Source: Impatiens glandulifera
Lineage: Eukaryota; Streptophyta; Magnoliopsida; Ericales; Balsaminaceae
DNA: 64,000 bases
NCBI RefSeq assembly: GCF_907164915.1
Contig: NC_061868.1
Span: 20,083,819 to 20,147,818 of the forward strand
Reading direction: 5' to 3'
Shown: positions 9,916 to 21,874 of the stretch, piece by piece
Layout: each line of letters opens with the position of its first letter
Position numbering within the stretch: position 1 is the first letter of the stretch
Notes under the pieces: generated by a model
Told to the model about the DNA's origin: nothing
The model's input: the letters and a program-made list of their open reading frames with translations, nothing else
Databases searched by the model: none
Made by a program: the position numbers and the translations under genes

Positions 9916-11093
9916 ATGTCTTGCATCAATGAAATTCCTCTTCTGTCAAAGGACAACTATGATTGTTGGATGATAAGGATGCAAGCTCACTTGGCTGCTA
10001 TTGACTATGATATGTGGAGCGTTATTACCGATGGCCCATAAAGTTTTCAAAGCCAAGAAGTGAGTGGACTACTGAAGAAAAGGTGACCAACAACCTGGAT
10101 AATGTTGCTAAGAACATTTTGTACCAGTCGCTCAATATGAATATATTCTGTGAGATCAAGTCATGTTCCACTGCAAAAGAGATATGGGATAAGCTCAACC
10201 AGATCTACGGTGCAAATTCTCAAGCAAAGAAGAATCAGAAAGCGTTCATTTGCAGACAAAACAAGTCTAGATGGGCTGACAGCGATACAGAGGAGTCTCC
10301 TGCTGAAAAAGAGAATGAAGTTGTAACATGTCTGATGGAGGATGACCAATCTAAGGTAAATGATATCTCTGCACCAGAATTTACAAACGAGGAGTTAACT
10401 AATGCACTTAATGAAATGTCCATTGAGTACAAGAAGTTAGCTGACTCTTTTTATGAAATTAAAGTTAAATATGAATCAACTGTTCTTTCTCCAAATCAAG
10501 ACTCTGGACTAAACGTTTTTGATGAAAACCTAACTGAGATCTCATCTGAGAATGAGATGCTCAAAGAACAGATTCAAACTCTTTCATCTGAAAATAAAAG
10601 ATTAAACTATGTTGTCAGTGCATGGACAAGATCAGGAGATGCTGTTAAATATTAGATTAGCATGTTGAAACCTGCTAGATCTAGATTCGGATTTGGATTT
10701 GACAGCAATGACCCTAATCTGTCATGCAAAAAGTCAAAACCAAATGACAAACTTAAGTCAATAAGTTTTGTCAAAGGAAGTGTGACTGATATTGAATCTG
10801 ATCCTATTCATGAAGAAGTTGCTCTTAAAAATGAAATAGTTTATGTTCCACCAACTGTTAGTTGGCTTAAGAATAAACTAGAAAAGGCTAATAAGTCTGG
10901 TAATTTAAAAACTGACTCTAAGTCATGGAGTTTTAAAAGAAAACCTTCTTCAAAAGTTAAAGGATCAGTGGCTAGCAGGAAGTCATATGCTAAGTCAAAA
11001 TCTTATGCATTAATCACAACTCAAAATGGGAAGTCCATCAGAATAACTCAAATATGGATTCCTAAGGGACTGATTGACCGAGGACCCAATTGA
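9916..11093 (+). pseudogene. gag of copia A, zinc-knuckle-less
   Basis: ATG at 9916 begins a gag N-terminus (LLSKDNYDCWMIRMQAHLAAI). A 1-base deletion near 10035 shifts the frame, which then continues through SKPRSEWTTEEKVTNNLDNV and EIWDKLNQIYG (gag-polypeptide/UBN2-type) to a TAG at 10653-10655 where element E has CAG. It resumes to a TGA at 11091-11093. The usual second half of the UBN2 region and the CCHC knuckle are absent: IYGANSQAKKNQK jumps to KSRWADSDTEES. A coiled-coil-like stretch (~10500-10600) and a Ser/Lys-rich C-terminus follow. The terminal stop sits after IPKGLIDRGPN, at the same place as in elements C and D. Confidence 0.85.
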
Positions 11094-14000
11094 AGGTGGG
11101 TACCAAAAGATTGTAAATATATATTCATGTAGGTACAAATAAATGAAGGACTGGAGGAATCTGTATGGTATCTTGATAGCGGATGTTTGAGGCATATGAT
11201 AGGAAACAGACGGCTTATCACTGATATATCAGATTTCTCTAGACATAAGATCACATTTGGTGACAACAAGAAGGGTACGACCATGGGTAAGGGTAAGATT
11301 ATCCATGGTAACCTAACTATTAATGACGTGCTGCTGGTTGACAATCTGTGTTATAATTTAATCAGCATTAGTCAATTATGTGATAATGGTTTATCAGTAG
11401 ATTTTCAAACTCATGCATGTTTAGTCAAAGACCAAGAAGGAAACATTTTATTGACTGGAAGTAGAGTAGGAAACTCATATAAAATGAATTGGCAAAAAGA
11501 AACTTCTGACCCTATGTGCATGATTGCCAAGAATGACCAGAAATGGTTATGGCATAAACGTTTGAACCATTTGAATTTTAAAACCATGAACAACATCTGT
11601 TCAAACAATTTAGTTATTGGTTTACCCAAACTTCAGTTTTCAAAAGACAAGATATGCACTGCTTGCCAGTTACGCAAACAGGGCAGATCATCGTTCAAAA
11701 GCAAAGGAAAATCACAATTCAGCCGTATCCTAGAACTTTTACATATGGATCTTTTTGGTCCAGTTCCTGTAAAGAGTATAGGAGGAATGAGATTTGCCTT
11801 AATTGTTATTGATGACTTTTCTCGTTTTACATGGGTTGCATTTTTACCATCAAAAGATAAAACTGCTCAAAACTTGATTAGGATATTTAAAGGGATTCAG
11901 AATTATAAATCTTTAAATATCACATGAATCAAAAGTGATCAGGGAACTGAATTTACTAACAGATACCTATCATTTTATCTTGAGGAGACTAAAATTAGGC
12001 ACGAGTTGTCTAGTGCCCGAACTCCACAGCAAAACGGCATTGCTGAGAGAAGAGTGAGAACTCTAAAGGAAGCAGCGAGGTCTATGCTTGCTGAATCAGA
12101 TGTTCCTAAAGGTTCTAGGCGGAAGCCATTAGTACTGCTTGCTATACACAAAATCGGTCAATAATTAACAAACGTTTTGCTAAAACTCCCTATGAACTGT
12201 ATTATGGGAGAATTTCCACAGTTTGTTATTTTAAGATATTTGGGTGTAAATGTTTTATCCATAACAATGGAAAGGTTTATTTGACTGTTTTTGATACAAA
12301 AGTAGATGAGGGATTCATGTTGGGATACTCATCAATAAGCAAGGCTTATAGAGTATACAACAAAAGAACACATAGTGTTGAAGAATCCCTTCATGTAGTG
12401 TTTGATGAGCCTGTTGAGAGCAAATCCAATGAACTCATTTATCTTGCTGACAGACTGCAAGCGGCTAGTCTTGAGTCTGTAAGTGAAGAAGAAGAAACCT
12501 TGGACAAGCGGATGCCTCTATCTGATCATGTGGCTGATCCGGTTGAAATTCAACTAGACGTGCAAACTCCTGTTCAACAAGAAGTTGAGAGTTTGGATGT
12601 CGCGGTGTCACCAGTTCAGATGACCAATCCCCTTGGATCCAACTTCAGATGGAACAAAAATCATCCACCAGAACTGATTATCGGAAATCCTTTTTCTCCT
12701 CGAAGGACAAGACATCAACTGATGGATGAAATGGCCAATTCTGCATTTATTTCTCAAATTGAACCAAAGAAAATTGGTGAAGCTATAGTTGATCCAGATT
12801 GGATCAATGCTATGCAGGAGGAGTTAAACCAATTTGATAGAAATAAAGTGTGGTATCTTACTCCTAGACCAACTGACAAGTCAGTTATAGGAACAAGATG
12901 GGTCTTTAGAAACAAGCTTAGTGAAGATGGATTAGTCATTAGAAACAAAGCTCGTTTAGTTGCTCAAGGATATAGAAAGAGGAAGGTATTAATTTTGATG
13001 AGTCTTTTGCACCGGTTGCAAGACTAGAGGCAATAAGAATCTTTCTAGCATACGCATCATTTAAAAATTTTAAAGTCTTTCAAATGGATGTGAAAAGTGC
13101 ATTCTTAAATGGAAAATTAAGTGAAGAAGTATATGTTTAACAACCCCCTCGTTTTGTAGATCATGTTTTACCAAATCATGTCTACAGGCTTAACAAAGCA
13201 TTTTATGGTCTAAAACAAGCTCCTAGAGCTTGGTATGACACTTTAACCAATTTCTTGTTTGATCATGATTTTGTTATTGGAACAGTGGATAAAACCTTGT
13301 TTAGATTTACTAAAGACTTTCACATTCTACTTGTTTAGATATATGTTGATGACATTATTTTTGGGTCAACTAACCCCAAACTGTGTGAGAAGTTTGCCAA
13401 GCTGATGCAGGACATGTTTGAAATGAGCATGATGGGAGAACTTACATTCTTCCTTGGGCTTCAGATCTGTCAGCTAGAAAACGGAACTCTCATCAACCAG
13501 ACCAAATACACCAAGGAATTGTTAAAGAAGTTTGGTTTGGAGAACTGTTCTGCAGTGGCTACTCCAATGAGTTCTTCAGTTAAATTGGATATAGATAAAG
13601 GTGGCCAAAGTGTCGATGTAACAGCATATAGAGGACTCATCGGTTCTTTGCTATATGTAACTGCTAGCAGGCCAGACATTCAATTTGTTGTTGGTGTTTG
13701 TGGTAGATTTCAGGTTGATCCTAAACTCTCTCACTTTACTGCTGCTAAACGCATTCTTAAATACTTAAAGGGAACTCAAAATGTTGGACTATGGTATCCG
13801 AAGGATTCCAGTTTCAATTTAATTAGTTTCTCAGATGCAGATTATACAGGGTGCAAAATTGATAGAAAAAGCACAAGTGGAACTTGCCAGTTCCTTGGAG
13901 ATCGTTTAATCACATGGTTCAGCAAAAAGCAGACGTCGGTCGCCACGTCTACAGCAGAAGCAAAGTATCTTACAGCTGGTAGTTGTTTCTCTCATGTTTT

Positions 14001-14286
14001 GTGGATTCAACAACAGCTCGGAGACTATGGGATTGAGGCTGATGAATCTCCAATCTTCTACGACAACACAAGTGCTATTGCAATCTCCTATAACCCAGTT
14101 CTGCATTCTCGAACAAAGCATATTGAAATCAGGCATCATTTCATTCGAGAACACGTCAATCAGAAAAAAATTCGTCTTGAACATATTTCTACAAATCAAC
14201 AAACTGCGGACATTTTCACGAAACCTCTTCCGGAAGCTAAGTTCTCTCACTTTAGAAACATGATAGGTCTTGTTGATCTTGATTGA
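11094..14286 (+). pseudogene. pol of copia A: protease, integrase, RT, RNase H
   Basis: Read in three frames. Protease active site WYLDSGC at about 11166. GAG-pre-integrase zinc region HKRLNHLNFK...CTAC at about 11550-11670. Integrase core HMDLFGP (11738), SDQGTEF (11935) and NGIAERR (12035), with a TGA at 11925-11927 replacing Trp. A frameshift plus stop lies near 12105-12120. RT starts near 12830 (WINAMQEELNQF), loses a base near 12980, has a TAA at 13138-13140 and a TAG at 13336-13338 just before YVDDIIFGS. RNase H has FSDADYTG, TSTAEAKY, YDNTSAI and RTKHIEIRHH and ends at 14284-14286. Collectively it cannot make an intact polyprotein. Confidence 0.9.
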
Positions 14287-15069
14287 CGCAATTATGTGCA
14301 TAAATTAAGGGGAAACTTATTGTTCAAAACGCAACTGAACAGATATGAAAGACGGAGGTTTTAATTTGTCATAAGGATTCAGAGTTTTGAGAGACACAGC
14401 TACTTAAACACTCGTTTACCTTAACAGTTTCATCTTTATATGAAATCATTATCTTGGTTATTTTAACCTGCTTGGTTAGACGGATGCGGCTATTAGACGG
14501 ACACGTCTAATAGACATTAGAAGTTTTTACGTCTTGAGCAAGAGGATGCTCACGTCTAATCAGACACGCGTGTCTCACGTGATGTTATTGTATAATTAGA
14601 CGTACACGTCTAATACGCTGATTTTCAAAAAGAAGATAAAAATGTGAAAAGGAAAATAAAACGTCTAACTACTGATGTAATTAGACTCTTCATCTTCTGG
14701 CTATTTGGACAGCTGTCTTTTAATGATTTCTGATCAAGTCTTCTTTCCCGCCGAAAAATAAATCAGTCATTCCTCAAAAGAATTGAAGACACGTGTCTCT
14801 CAATATGAAAAGAATGACTAATATTTCTGACAACGTTTGCTTGTATACTTAGTATTAAACGTTCTGTTTCATGCTAATATTAAATGTTATGTTTATTGGG
14901 AACTGCCTTTTGATGTTCTTGGCGGTAGGAATAATCATTAGTTTTTCCTCTATGTGATTAAAACCTCGATTTTAATAGGATCACTCTCTCTAAAAGATAG
15001 AAGACCCTTGAAATCAATCTCTCTCTCTTTAGAACTCGAATCGATCTAATCCTTGTTCATCAAATCATA
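14287..15069 (+). promoter_or_regulatory. pol-to-extra-ORF spacer with GTCTAA cluster and CT-rich leader
   Basis: Untranslated by any recognised frame. From 14475 to 14690 there are several TTAGAC/GTCTAA inverted pairs (for example TTAGACGTACACGTCTAA) like those of the LTRs. From 14985 to 15035 a CTCTCTCTCTTT-type pyrimidine tract precedes the ATG of the extra ORF by about 35-85 bp. This suggests a separate promoter for that ORF, but no convincing TATA box was seen here (GATTTTAATAGG at about 14967 is weak). Confidence 0.5.
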
Positions 15070-15765
15070 ATGTTGCCTTTCCGTCCAAAATCGATTCAAT
15101 TGGACTTTCAATCCGTATCCACTGTGCAATCTTCGAGAATGCATAGGATGTTCGAATCGTTAAAAGCTTATGGGCTGAGAAGATTCCTCACCCCTCATGA
15201 AACCTATCACGAACAATTAGTTAACGAATTCTTCGAAACCGCTAGCTTCTATCAAGACAGTATTATTGCTAGTGCAGTAATGGGCCAGATGGTCTGTATT
15301 TCAGAAGAATCCTTTGGTGCGTTTTTCAATCTTTCAAAAGAAGGTATTGATGATTTATCGACCACTCCTCCTAATCTAATGATTACGATGATGAAAGTCT
15401 TTTCCGATTCCACTGAAGTAGACATTCATGGAAAGAAAAACCTCCTGAAGGTTGAATATGCTCTCTTAAGCGACATCATATCGAAATCCCTTCTGTCTAA
15501 AGAAACTTCTTACAAGTATTGTACGAAGGTCTTTCAGATAATGGTGGCTATCAACAGGGGTGTTCCGGTGAACTGGACAAGCTTCCTCTTCGGGAATCTT
15601 GTCAGAATGGTTGTTGCTCGGAAGAAGATTTTCGGATTTGATGGTCCTCTCAGCTCTCTTCTTTGTTTCTTCCTGAATGAATCCGGTAAGAGCTTTCCCC
15701 TTCCTTCTAAGATCCTCAACTACCAGAAAGTGGTAGATTACATTCAAAGGGTGGGAACGCTCTAG
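15070..15765 (+). CDS. Extra ORF of copia A downstream of pol, 231 aa, function unknown
   Basis: An intact ATG-to-TAG frame of 231 codons lies between RNase H and the 3' LTR, in an element whose gag and pol are riddled with stops. A homologous, frameshifted copy lies at the same place in element D (45762-46540). Shared blocks are IQLDFQSVS/LQIDFNSVS near the start, MFESLKAxGL at ~30, SLLSK at ~140, NW at ~165 and ILNYQKV at ~213. It has no transmembrane segment or signal peptide that I can see, so it is not obviously an envelope-like product. It reminds me of proteins annotated only as 'putative plant transposon protein', but I cannot confirm that by search. Confidence 0.75.
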   Translation: MLPFRPKSIQLDFQSVSTVQSSRMHRMFESLKAYGLRRFLTPHETYHEQLVNEFFETASFYQDSIIASAVMGQMVCISEESFGAFFNLSKEGIDDLSTTPPNLMITMMKVFSDSTEVDIHGKKNLLKVEYALLSDIISKSLLSKETSYKYCTKVFQIMVAINRGVPVNWTSFLFGNLVRMVVARKKIFGFDGPLSSLLCFFLNESGKSFPLPSKILNYQKVVDYIQRVGTL

Positions 15766-16100
15766 TCTAAGAAAAGGAAAAGAGAAGACTCCAACTCCCC
15801 TCTAACCGCAATCTTAGAGATCTCTTAGGTTGAAGTCTATCCTTTCCAGAAGTTATGACCAGGAAGAAGAAGAAGAAGAAGAGTGATTAAATGTCTTTTT
15901 GAAGTTATTTTGAATGTTTTCATGATGTTTTTGGTAAACTTATTTTGGTTACATTGAACAATGTTTTGTGTGTTTCTTCTAAAAACACTCATATGTGATT
16001 AACTTTGATATTTTTGAATGATTTACTTGCATGCAAATGGTTATGATTATATGATGAATGCATACTTTGAGATATGTATGCAGGTCTGCAATTTCTTCAT

Positions 16101-16115
16101 AAAAAATGGGGAAAT
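16101..16115 (+). other. Polypurine tract of copia A
   Basis: AAAAAATGGGGAAAT immediately precedes the TGTTGGG start of the 3' LTR. This is the expected plus-strand priming site. Confidence 0.8.
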
Positions 16116-17715
16116 TGTTGGGTTAAATTATTTTGACTAAGTGTTGAAATAATTTAACCACTGATATTTTCATGATGAAATAACTTATGAGTTTTGATAC
16201 AGGTGTATTGAGAAAATATATTATAAGACTTGTATCTAATGAGGGTCATTAGACTGATTTTGGCTTTCATTGCATAAAATTAGACTTATAGTCTAACTCA
16301 TCGGAGTTAGACGTGTAGTCTAATAGACGTGTAAAGAATTAGATGGATGGTCTAATGAATACATGGAATTAGACGTAAGTCTAATAGAATTAGACGTATA
16401 GTCTAACTCATCGGAGTTAGACGTGTAGTTTAATAGATGTGAAGAATTAGACGGATGGTTTAATGAATACACGGAATTAGACATAAGTCTAATAGAATTA
16501 GACGTACAGTCTAACTCATCGGAGTTAGACGTGTAGTCTAATAGATGTAAAAATTAGACGGATGGTCTAATGAATACACGGAATTAGACGTAATTCTAAT
16601 AGAATTAGACATGCAGTCTAACTCATCGGAGTTAGACGTGTAGTCTAATAGATGTAAGGAATTAGACGGATGGTCTAATGAATACACGAAATTAGACGTA
16701 AGTCTAATAGAATTAGACGTACAGTCTAACACATCGGAGTTAGACGTGTAGTCTAATAGATGTAAATAATTAGACGGATGGTCTAATGAATACACGAAAT
16801 TAGACGTAAGTCTAATATGTTTATAATTAGACGGGTAGTCTAATTGATATTCAGAATTAGACGTGCAGTCTAACTCAGTGGAGTTAGACGTGCAGTCTAA
16901 CTCAGTGGAGTTAGACGTGCAGTCTAATGGTTATTGTAATTAGACGTGTGGTCTAATTAATGAAAGTTAAACGTGCGTCTAACTCCTTGAGACAAGTCTG
17001 AGGTAGAACTGGAATTAGACGTGCAGTCTAACTTAGTGGAGTTAGACGTGCAGTCTAATGGTTATTGTAATTAGACGTGTGGTCTAATTAATGAAAGTTA
17101 GACGTGCGTCTAACTCCTTCAGACAAGTTTGAGGTAGAACCGAAATTAGACGTGCAGTCTAACTCAGTGGAGTTAGACGTGTAGTCTAATGGTTATTGAA
17201 TAATTAGACGCGAGTCTAATTCTATTAGACCAGGCGGTCTAATAGACGTTTTTCTATTAGAAGGAGATGACTTATTTCATTAGACTGATTTTCACAATTC
17301 GTCTAACTAAAATACGTCTAATGCTTAGTTTAAGCAGTACGCTTGAATCTAGCATTTCACCTACCCACGTGTTATAGCTGTACCCTACTTCTGCTCCACT
17401 TTCTAGTGAAGATTAGTACAACAGCTATACGCATTCAATCAAGGAATGCCACGTAAGAGAATTTTCCTCAAATTACTTGTTTTGCAGGTACATCCCTGAT
17501 GGAATATTCGGCGCACTACTAGTGATGTATGGCCACGATTCTTGTGCTCAGAACCTGCTGTGTACAATGGAGGCTTTCCAATGGAAGAGTTCCACGTATC
17601 ATTCTTGAAGTTTCGACCGTTAGCCCCTGCTCAGTATTTAACCAATCCTAAGGACAACGGACGAAGCACCTATTATTTTGCCAATCTTGCTTACTGAAAC
17701 TACAGAGAATTCAAT
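16116..17715 (+). repeat. 3' LTR of copia A, truncated
   Basis: Matches the 5' LTR from its first base through the segment GCTTACTGAAACTACAGAG near 17700, then stops abruptly where minus-strand gag of element B begins. The flanks of the palindrome array are roughly 95% identical to the 5' LTR by eye. The array itself is about 370 bp longer. Confidence 0.88.
16265..17330. repeat. TTAGAC...GTCTAA palindrome array in 3' LTR A
   Basis: Same motif family as the 5' LTR. The TCATCGGAGTTAGAC-type anchor occurs at about 16299, 16409, 16517, 16623 and 16732 (about 108-bp spacing, five copies). The 5' LTR has only two clear copies. A second sub-block of TTAGACGTGCAGTCTAA units follows. Confidence 0.9.
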
Positions 17716-18097
17716 CTTGCATATCTGACGGCTTCTTATTGCTTTTAGCGCTCATAAGAACCTTCTTTTGTTTTCGGTTCTCCTTTATTTGATCGTTACA
17801 GTCATATATTTGAATCAGCTTCTCCCAAAATTCTTTAGCGGAGGAGCATGACTTGATCTCACTGAATATATTCATGTCGATCGACTTGTATAGAATATCT
17901 TTGGAGACATTCTCCAGGTTGTTCATCATTTAATCTTTAGTTGTCCATTTACATCTTGGCTTCTCAATCTTTATAGGACCATTAATGATGACATACCACA
18001 TATCGCAATCAAGGGCTGCCAAATACGCTTGCATTCTCATCATCCAATAATCGTAGTTTTCTTTCGAGAGAAAAGGAATGTTGTTGATGAAAGACAT
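17711..18097 (-). pseudogene. gag N-terminus of copia B
   Basis: Minus-strand ATG at 18097 opens FLSKENYDYWMMRMQAYLAAL and PIKIEKPRCKWTTKD, followed by a stop near 17930. The frame continues as MNNLENVSKDILYKSIDMNIF, EIKSCSSAKEFWEKLIQIY, and ends near 17711 where element A's 3' LTR begins. It covers the half-UBN2 region and shows the same jump past the missing UBN2 second half (QIKENRKQKK...). Everything downstream in this element is absent. Confidence 0.8.
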
Positions 18098-18152
18098 GTT
18101 TCAGGTTCTTAATGGTGCTTGAGAATAGAAAACGAGGCCCTGATCACACTTG

Positions 18153-19967
18153 TTTGGATCGGTGTTACCAATAAAGACTAGGGTCTAACTATTGTTAACA
18201 GCTTATGATAAACTCTTCGATAGTAATCCTATGAGAGATTAATATTTGTTTATACTCTTCACAAATCCTCCAAACTCTTGAAACAGATTCAAGTGCGAAA
18301 GTGTTCGTCGGATTTAAAGTTTTGAACAATCAAATGTAAAAGGCAAAAAGTAAAGAACACAATGAGTTTTATGGATGTTCAGAGATAAAACTCCTACATC
18401 ACCCCTTCTTCCATAACCGGAAGGATATCCACTAAATACTTTTAATCAAATACAAGTCACTAATCTAGTTAACTCTTTGTTGAACAAAACAACCTTTGTT
18501 CAACTTACAATACTTTCACAACTAGACAGTAATTGAATTTCTCTCTTGATCTTGAAGGATGTAATAAGTCAGTAAGAGAAATAGCAAGATTGTGAATCAT
18601 GTAACCGAGAGTGTTCGTAAGTTCTCTTTGTTCAAGTAAGTAATTTTATTGATCAAGTGATTCGTCCGTTGTCCTTGAGAATCACCAACGATCGAATCTT
18701 CTTTGTGGACATGAGGCATGTGTCCGTTGGAAGGCCACCAATAGTATTGGAGTATAACAGACTCTAAGCAATTAGATTATAACTGTACTGAACTAGTAGT
18801 GTGTCGAATATCCTCTGATATTGTCTTGTATTTGACATACAGTTGGAAGGATATTTCCATACGTGGCATTCATTCATTTGATATAATTAGTTGGTTTGTC
18901 AGACTACACAGAAGTGAGTGGAGCAGGAGTAGTAGATAGCTAGTTGATCGTGGTTAGACATATGCTTTCTTCAGACGACTGCTAAAACAAGGCATTAGAC
19001 GTGCTCCTTTAGAACTCTCCTAAAGGAGTTAGACGTCCTCGTATAACTACGCATCCCTTTAGACAACTTCTAAAGGAGTCAGACGTCCTCGTCTAACAAC
19101 GCATACCTTTAGACCGTGTCTAAAGGAGTTAGATATCCTCATCTAACTACGCATCCCTTTAGACCGTATCTAAAGGAGTTAGATGTCCTCGTCTAACTAA
19201 GCATCCTAATAGACCTCGTCTAAAGGAGTTAGAAGACCTCGTCTAACTACGTTTCCCTTTAGACCTCGTCTAAAGGAGTTAGACGTTCTTGTCTAACTAC
19301 GCATCCTTTTAGACCACGTATAAAGGAGTTAGACGACCTCGTCTAACTACGCATCCCTTTAGATCTCATCTAAAAGAGTTAGACGTCCTCGTCTAAATAT
19401 GCATCCCTTTAGACCTCGTCTAAAGGAGTTTTTCTCTTTGACCTCGTGTAAAGGAGTTAGATGTCCTCGTCAAAGGAGTTAGGCATCCTTGTCTAACTAT
19501 GCATCCCTTTAGACCTCGTCTAAAAGAGTTAGACGACCTCGTCTAACTATGCTTCTTATTAGACCTCGTCTAAAGGAGTTATACGTCCTCGTCTAACTAC
19601 GCATCACTTTAAACCTTGTCTAACTACGCTTTCCTTTAGACAACGTCTAAAGGAGTTAGACTACCTCGTCTAACTACGCATCCCTTTAGACATCGTCTAA
19701 AAGAGTTAGATGACCTCCTCTAACTGCATTTCCCTTTAGACCTTGTTTAAAGGAGTTAGACTACCTCGTCTAACTACGTATGATGTCTAAGATAACTTAC
19801 TTTAGAACACGTCTAAAGTAGTATAGTCTTATATATGTACCTGTACAAAACAAATAAACAACTTAGCTTTATTCACAACTAAATTTTAACAAAGATAATT
19901 AAAATAAAGTCAACATAAAATAAGCTTATTCTCTAGTTTATTTTTGTCAACATAATTTGACCCAACA
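18153..19967 (-). repeat. LTR of copia B
   Basis: On the minus strand it starts TGTTGGGTCAAATTATG (19967) and runs to a degenerate PBS zone near 18150, after which gag B follows. The U5 segment near 18370-18430 (CCCCTTCTTCC...GGAAGGATATCC on plus) matches the U5 of A, C and E. No polypurine tract precedes it. It directly abuts the broken integrase of element C. Confidence 0.82.
18960..19830. repeat. TTTAGAC/GTCTAAA and TTAGAC/GTCTAA array in LTR B
   Basis: A unit of about 50 bp alternates CCTTTAGACnnnGTCTAAAGG with GAGTTAGACnnnCTCGTCTAAC, repeated about 16 times with point changes. The core hexamer pair is that of LTR A, but the spacers and period differ. Confidence 0.88.
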
Positions 19968-21235
19968 TTATTATTGTACACTCTATGTTTTACTGACTTC
20001 AGAATATCCTAACATAATACCAACATCAAATTTGGCATCAAAAGTAGTGAAATGATTCTTGCCATTATTATGAATATAATATTTACAGCCAAAGATTCTA
20101 AATTACCAGATATTAGGAACTTTTCCATGGTAAATCTCATAAGGCATTTTATTAAATCTTTTATTAATTATTGACTGATTTTGAGTATGACATGCTGTAA
20201 TGATAGCCTCTTCCCAAAGCTTTAAAGTCACTCCAGAATTAGCTATCATAGATTTAGCCGCTTCCTTAAGGGTTCTATTTCTCCTTTCAACTAAGTTGTT
20301 TTGCTGAGGGTTCTGGAACTAAACAACTCGTGTCTAATACTAGATTCCTCAAGATAACATGAAAAAATCATATTAGTAAATCCAGTACCCCTATCACTTC
20401 TAGTTCATTAACACTTACCGATTTCTCATTTTGCACTCTTTTAAGCATTTTAATCAAGTTAGAAGTAGCTTGATCTTTAGAAGCTCAGAAGACAACCCAA
20501 GTAAACCTAGAGTAGTCATCAATAATTACTAAGGTATATTCTATACCTACTAAACTAGTTACTTTAACTGGGTCGAAGAGGTCCATATGCAGAAGTTCTA
20601 AACATCTTTCACATTGGATATTTCCTTTACTTTTAAAAGTTGACTTGATCTGTTTATCCATCTGGTAAGCAGAGCAAAATTTATCTTTAGAAAATTTCAA
20701 ATTAGGCATACCTACAACTAGCTCCTTAGTGCATATAAAGTTAATGGTCTTAAAGTTTAAGTGGTTTAATCTCTTATATCAAAGACAATTTTGATCGTTC
20801 TTAGCTATCATGCAAATAGAATTAGGTGTTTTATTTTTCTATTTAACCTTATAAACGTTACATATCTTATGCCCTATCAACAAGGTACTTCCCGGTTGAC
20901 CTTTAACTAAACATGTTTGTTTATAAATTTTACAGTTACTTCTATATCACACATTTGGCTTATACAAAGAAGGTTATAACACAGATTTTCAACAAGAAAC
21001 ACGCTGTTTATGATTAGATTACCATAGACAGTATTATCCTTGCCTAGAGTATTACCTTGGAGTTATTAACAAATGTGATCTTTGATCCACATTCCTTCAC
21101 AATGTTGGTAAGAAGTTTGTCATTTCTGGTCATATGCCTAGAGCATCCATTATCCAAGTACCATTCTAAATCTTCCAAGTATCTAACTTGTTTAACTTGC
21201 AAGATAAAACTATTTACACCTTTTGATACCCACTT
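19968..21235 (-). pseudogene. protease-integrase fragment of copia C
   Basis: Immediately after the gag stop (21236-21238) the frame gives KWVSKG and EWYLDNGCSRHMTRN; the protease D-S-G is changed to D-N-G. Further on come LPNLKFSKDKFCSAYQ and HMDLFDPVKVTSL with IIDDYSRFTWVVF (integrase core, 20485-20709), and a last recognisable piece FDAKFDVGIMLGYSEVSK near 19985-20040. Multiple stops and frameshifts make it non-functional. Confidence 0.82.
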
Positions 21236-21869
21236 TTAATTGGGTTCACGGTTAATCAGTCCTTTAGGGATCCATACGTGTACTATTTTGATGAACCTCC
21301 TAGTGTTAGTCTTAATAAGTATGCGTACATTAGGCTTGACATCTCTCTGTATGCCTTCAAATGAGTCATAGTGTCTTGAGGGTGAGTTTTGATAATACCT
21401 CTTTGATCGTTGTCGTGTTCATGTCCAGCTGACTAGTTGGCTTTCCTTCTCTTAGGACTAAGCCACCGTGACTTGTCGGTTGGCTCCACATATTTTATTT
21501 CCTTTTTAGTTACTGACTCATCTACATCGTGATTTGCTTGAATGTTGGTTGAGGTACTCTTGAAAAAAATTATGAGATGAAATTTGCCTTTATTGGGTTT
21601 CAACTCTTTGAATGACTTGTCTAGGTTGCTATTTTCATATCCTAATCCAAACTTGTTGTTGGCAAGTCTCTAATGAGTCGTCATTTGGTTGACCGCATCC
21701 CCAGACTTAGTCAATGCAGAAATCACGTAGCTTGTTCTTTCGTTTTCTTTCTTTAGTAATTGAACTATCACCTTGAGCTTCTCGTTCTTAGAGGATAGTT
21801 CATCTGTTTCTCAGATTGTGTTGTCTGGATGAGTTGAGGAAATAACGGACAGTTTCTAGTACTCAATGA
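21236..21869 (-). pseudogene. gag C-terminal part of copia C
   Basis: Contains the conserved gag tail ending in an EPN-type motif followed by TAA (21236-21238), with stops and frameshifts upstream. It connects across the gypsy insertion to the N-terminal gag part at 24956-26085. Removing the insertion and one CCATG restores LNDM-IEY-KLS, matching the other gag proteins. Confidence 0.7.
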
Positions 21870-21874
21870 CCATG

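Larger units (their letters stand above)
8117..17715 (+). mobile_element. Ty1/copia retrotransposon A (SIRE-like), degenerate, 3' end truncated
   Basis: The order is 5' LTR (8117-9865), PBS, gag, protease, integrase, RT, RNase H, an extra ORF, polypurine tract and 3' LTR (16116-17715). Integrase before RT identifies Ty1/copia. The RT has YVDDIIFGS, and the RNase H tail RTKHIEIRHHFIREHV resembles plant SIRE/Maximus-lineage elements. Several stops and 1-nt frameshifts kill gag and pol. The 3' LTR lacks the last ~460 bp of the 5' LTR because at 17711-17715 it abuts element B. No target duplication can be checked because of that truncation. Confidence 0.9.

Noticed and set aside
11098..11140. A GT...AG mini-intron at the gag-pol boundary of A and D
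   Set aside because: The GT-AG distance is about 20 bp, far below the minimum plant intron length, and removal would not bypass the stop at 11091-11093.
15070..15765. Extra ORF as an envelope-like protein
   Set aside because: No signal peptide or transmembrane segment is visible, although an envelope-like origin cannot be fully excluded.
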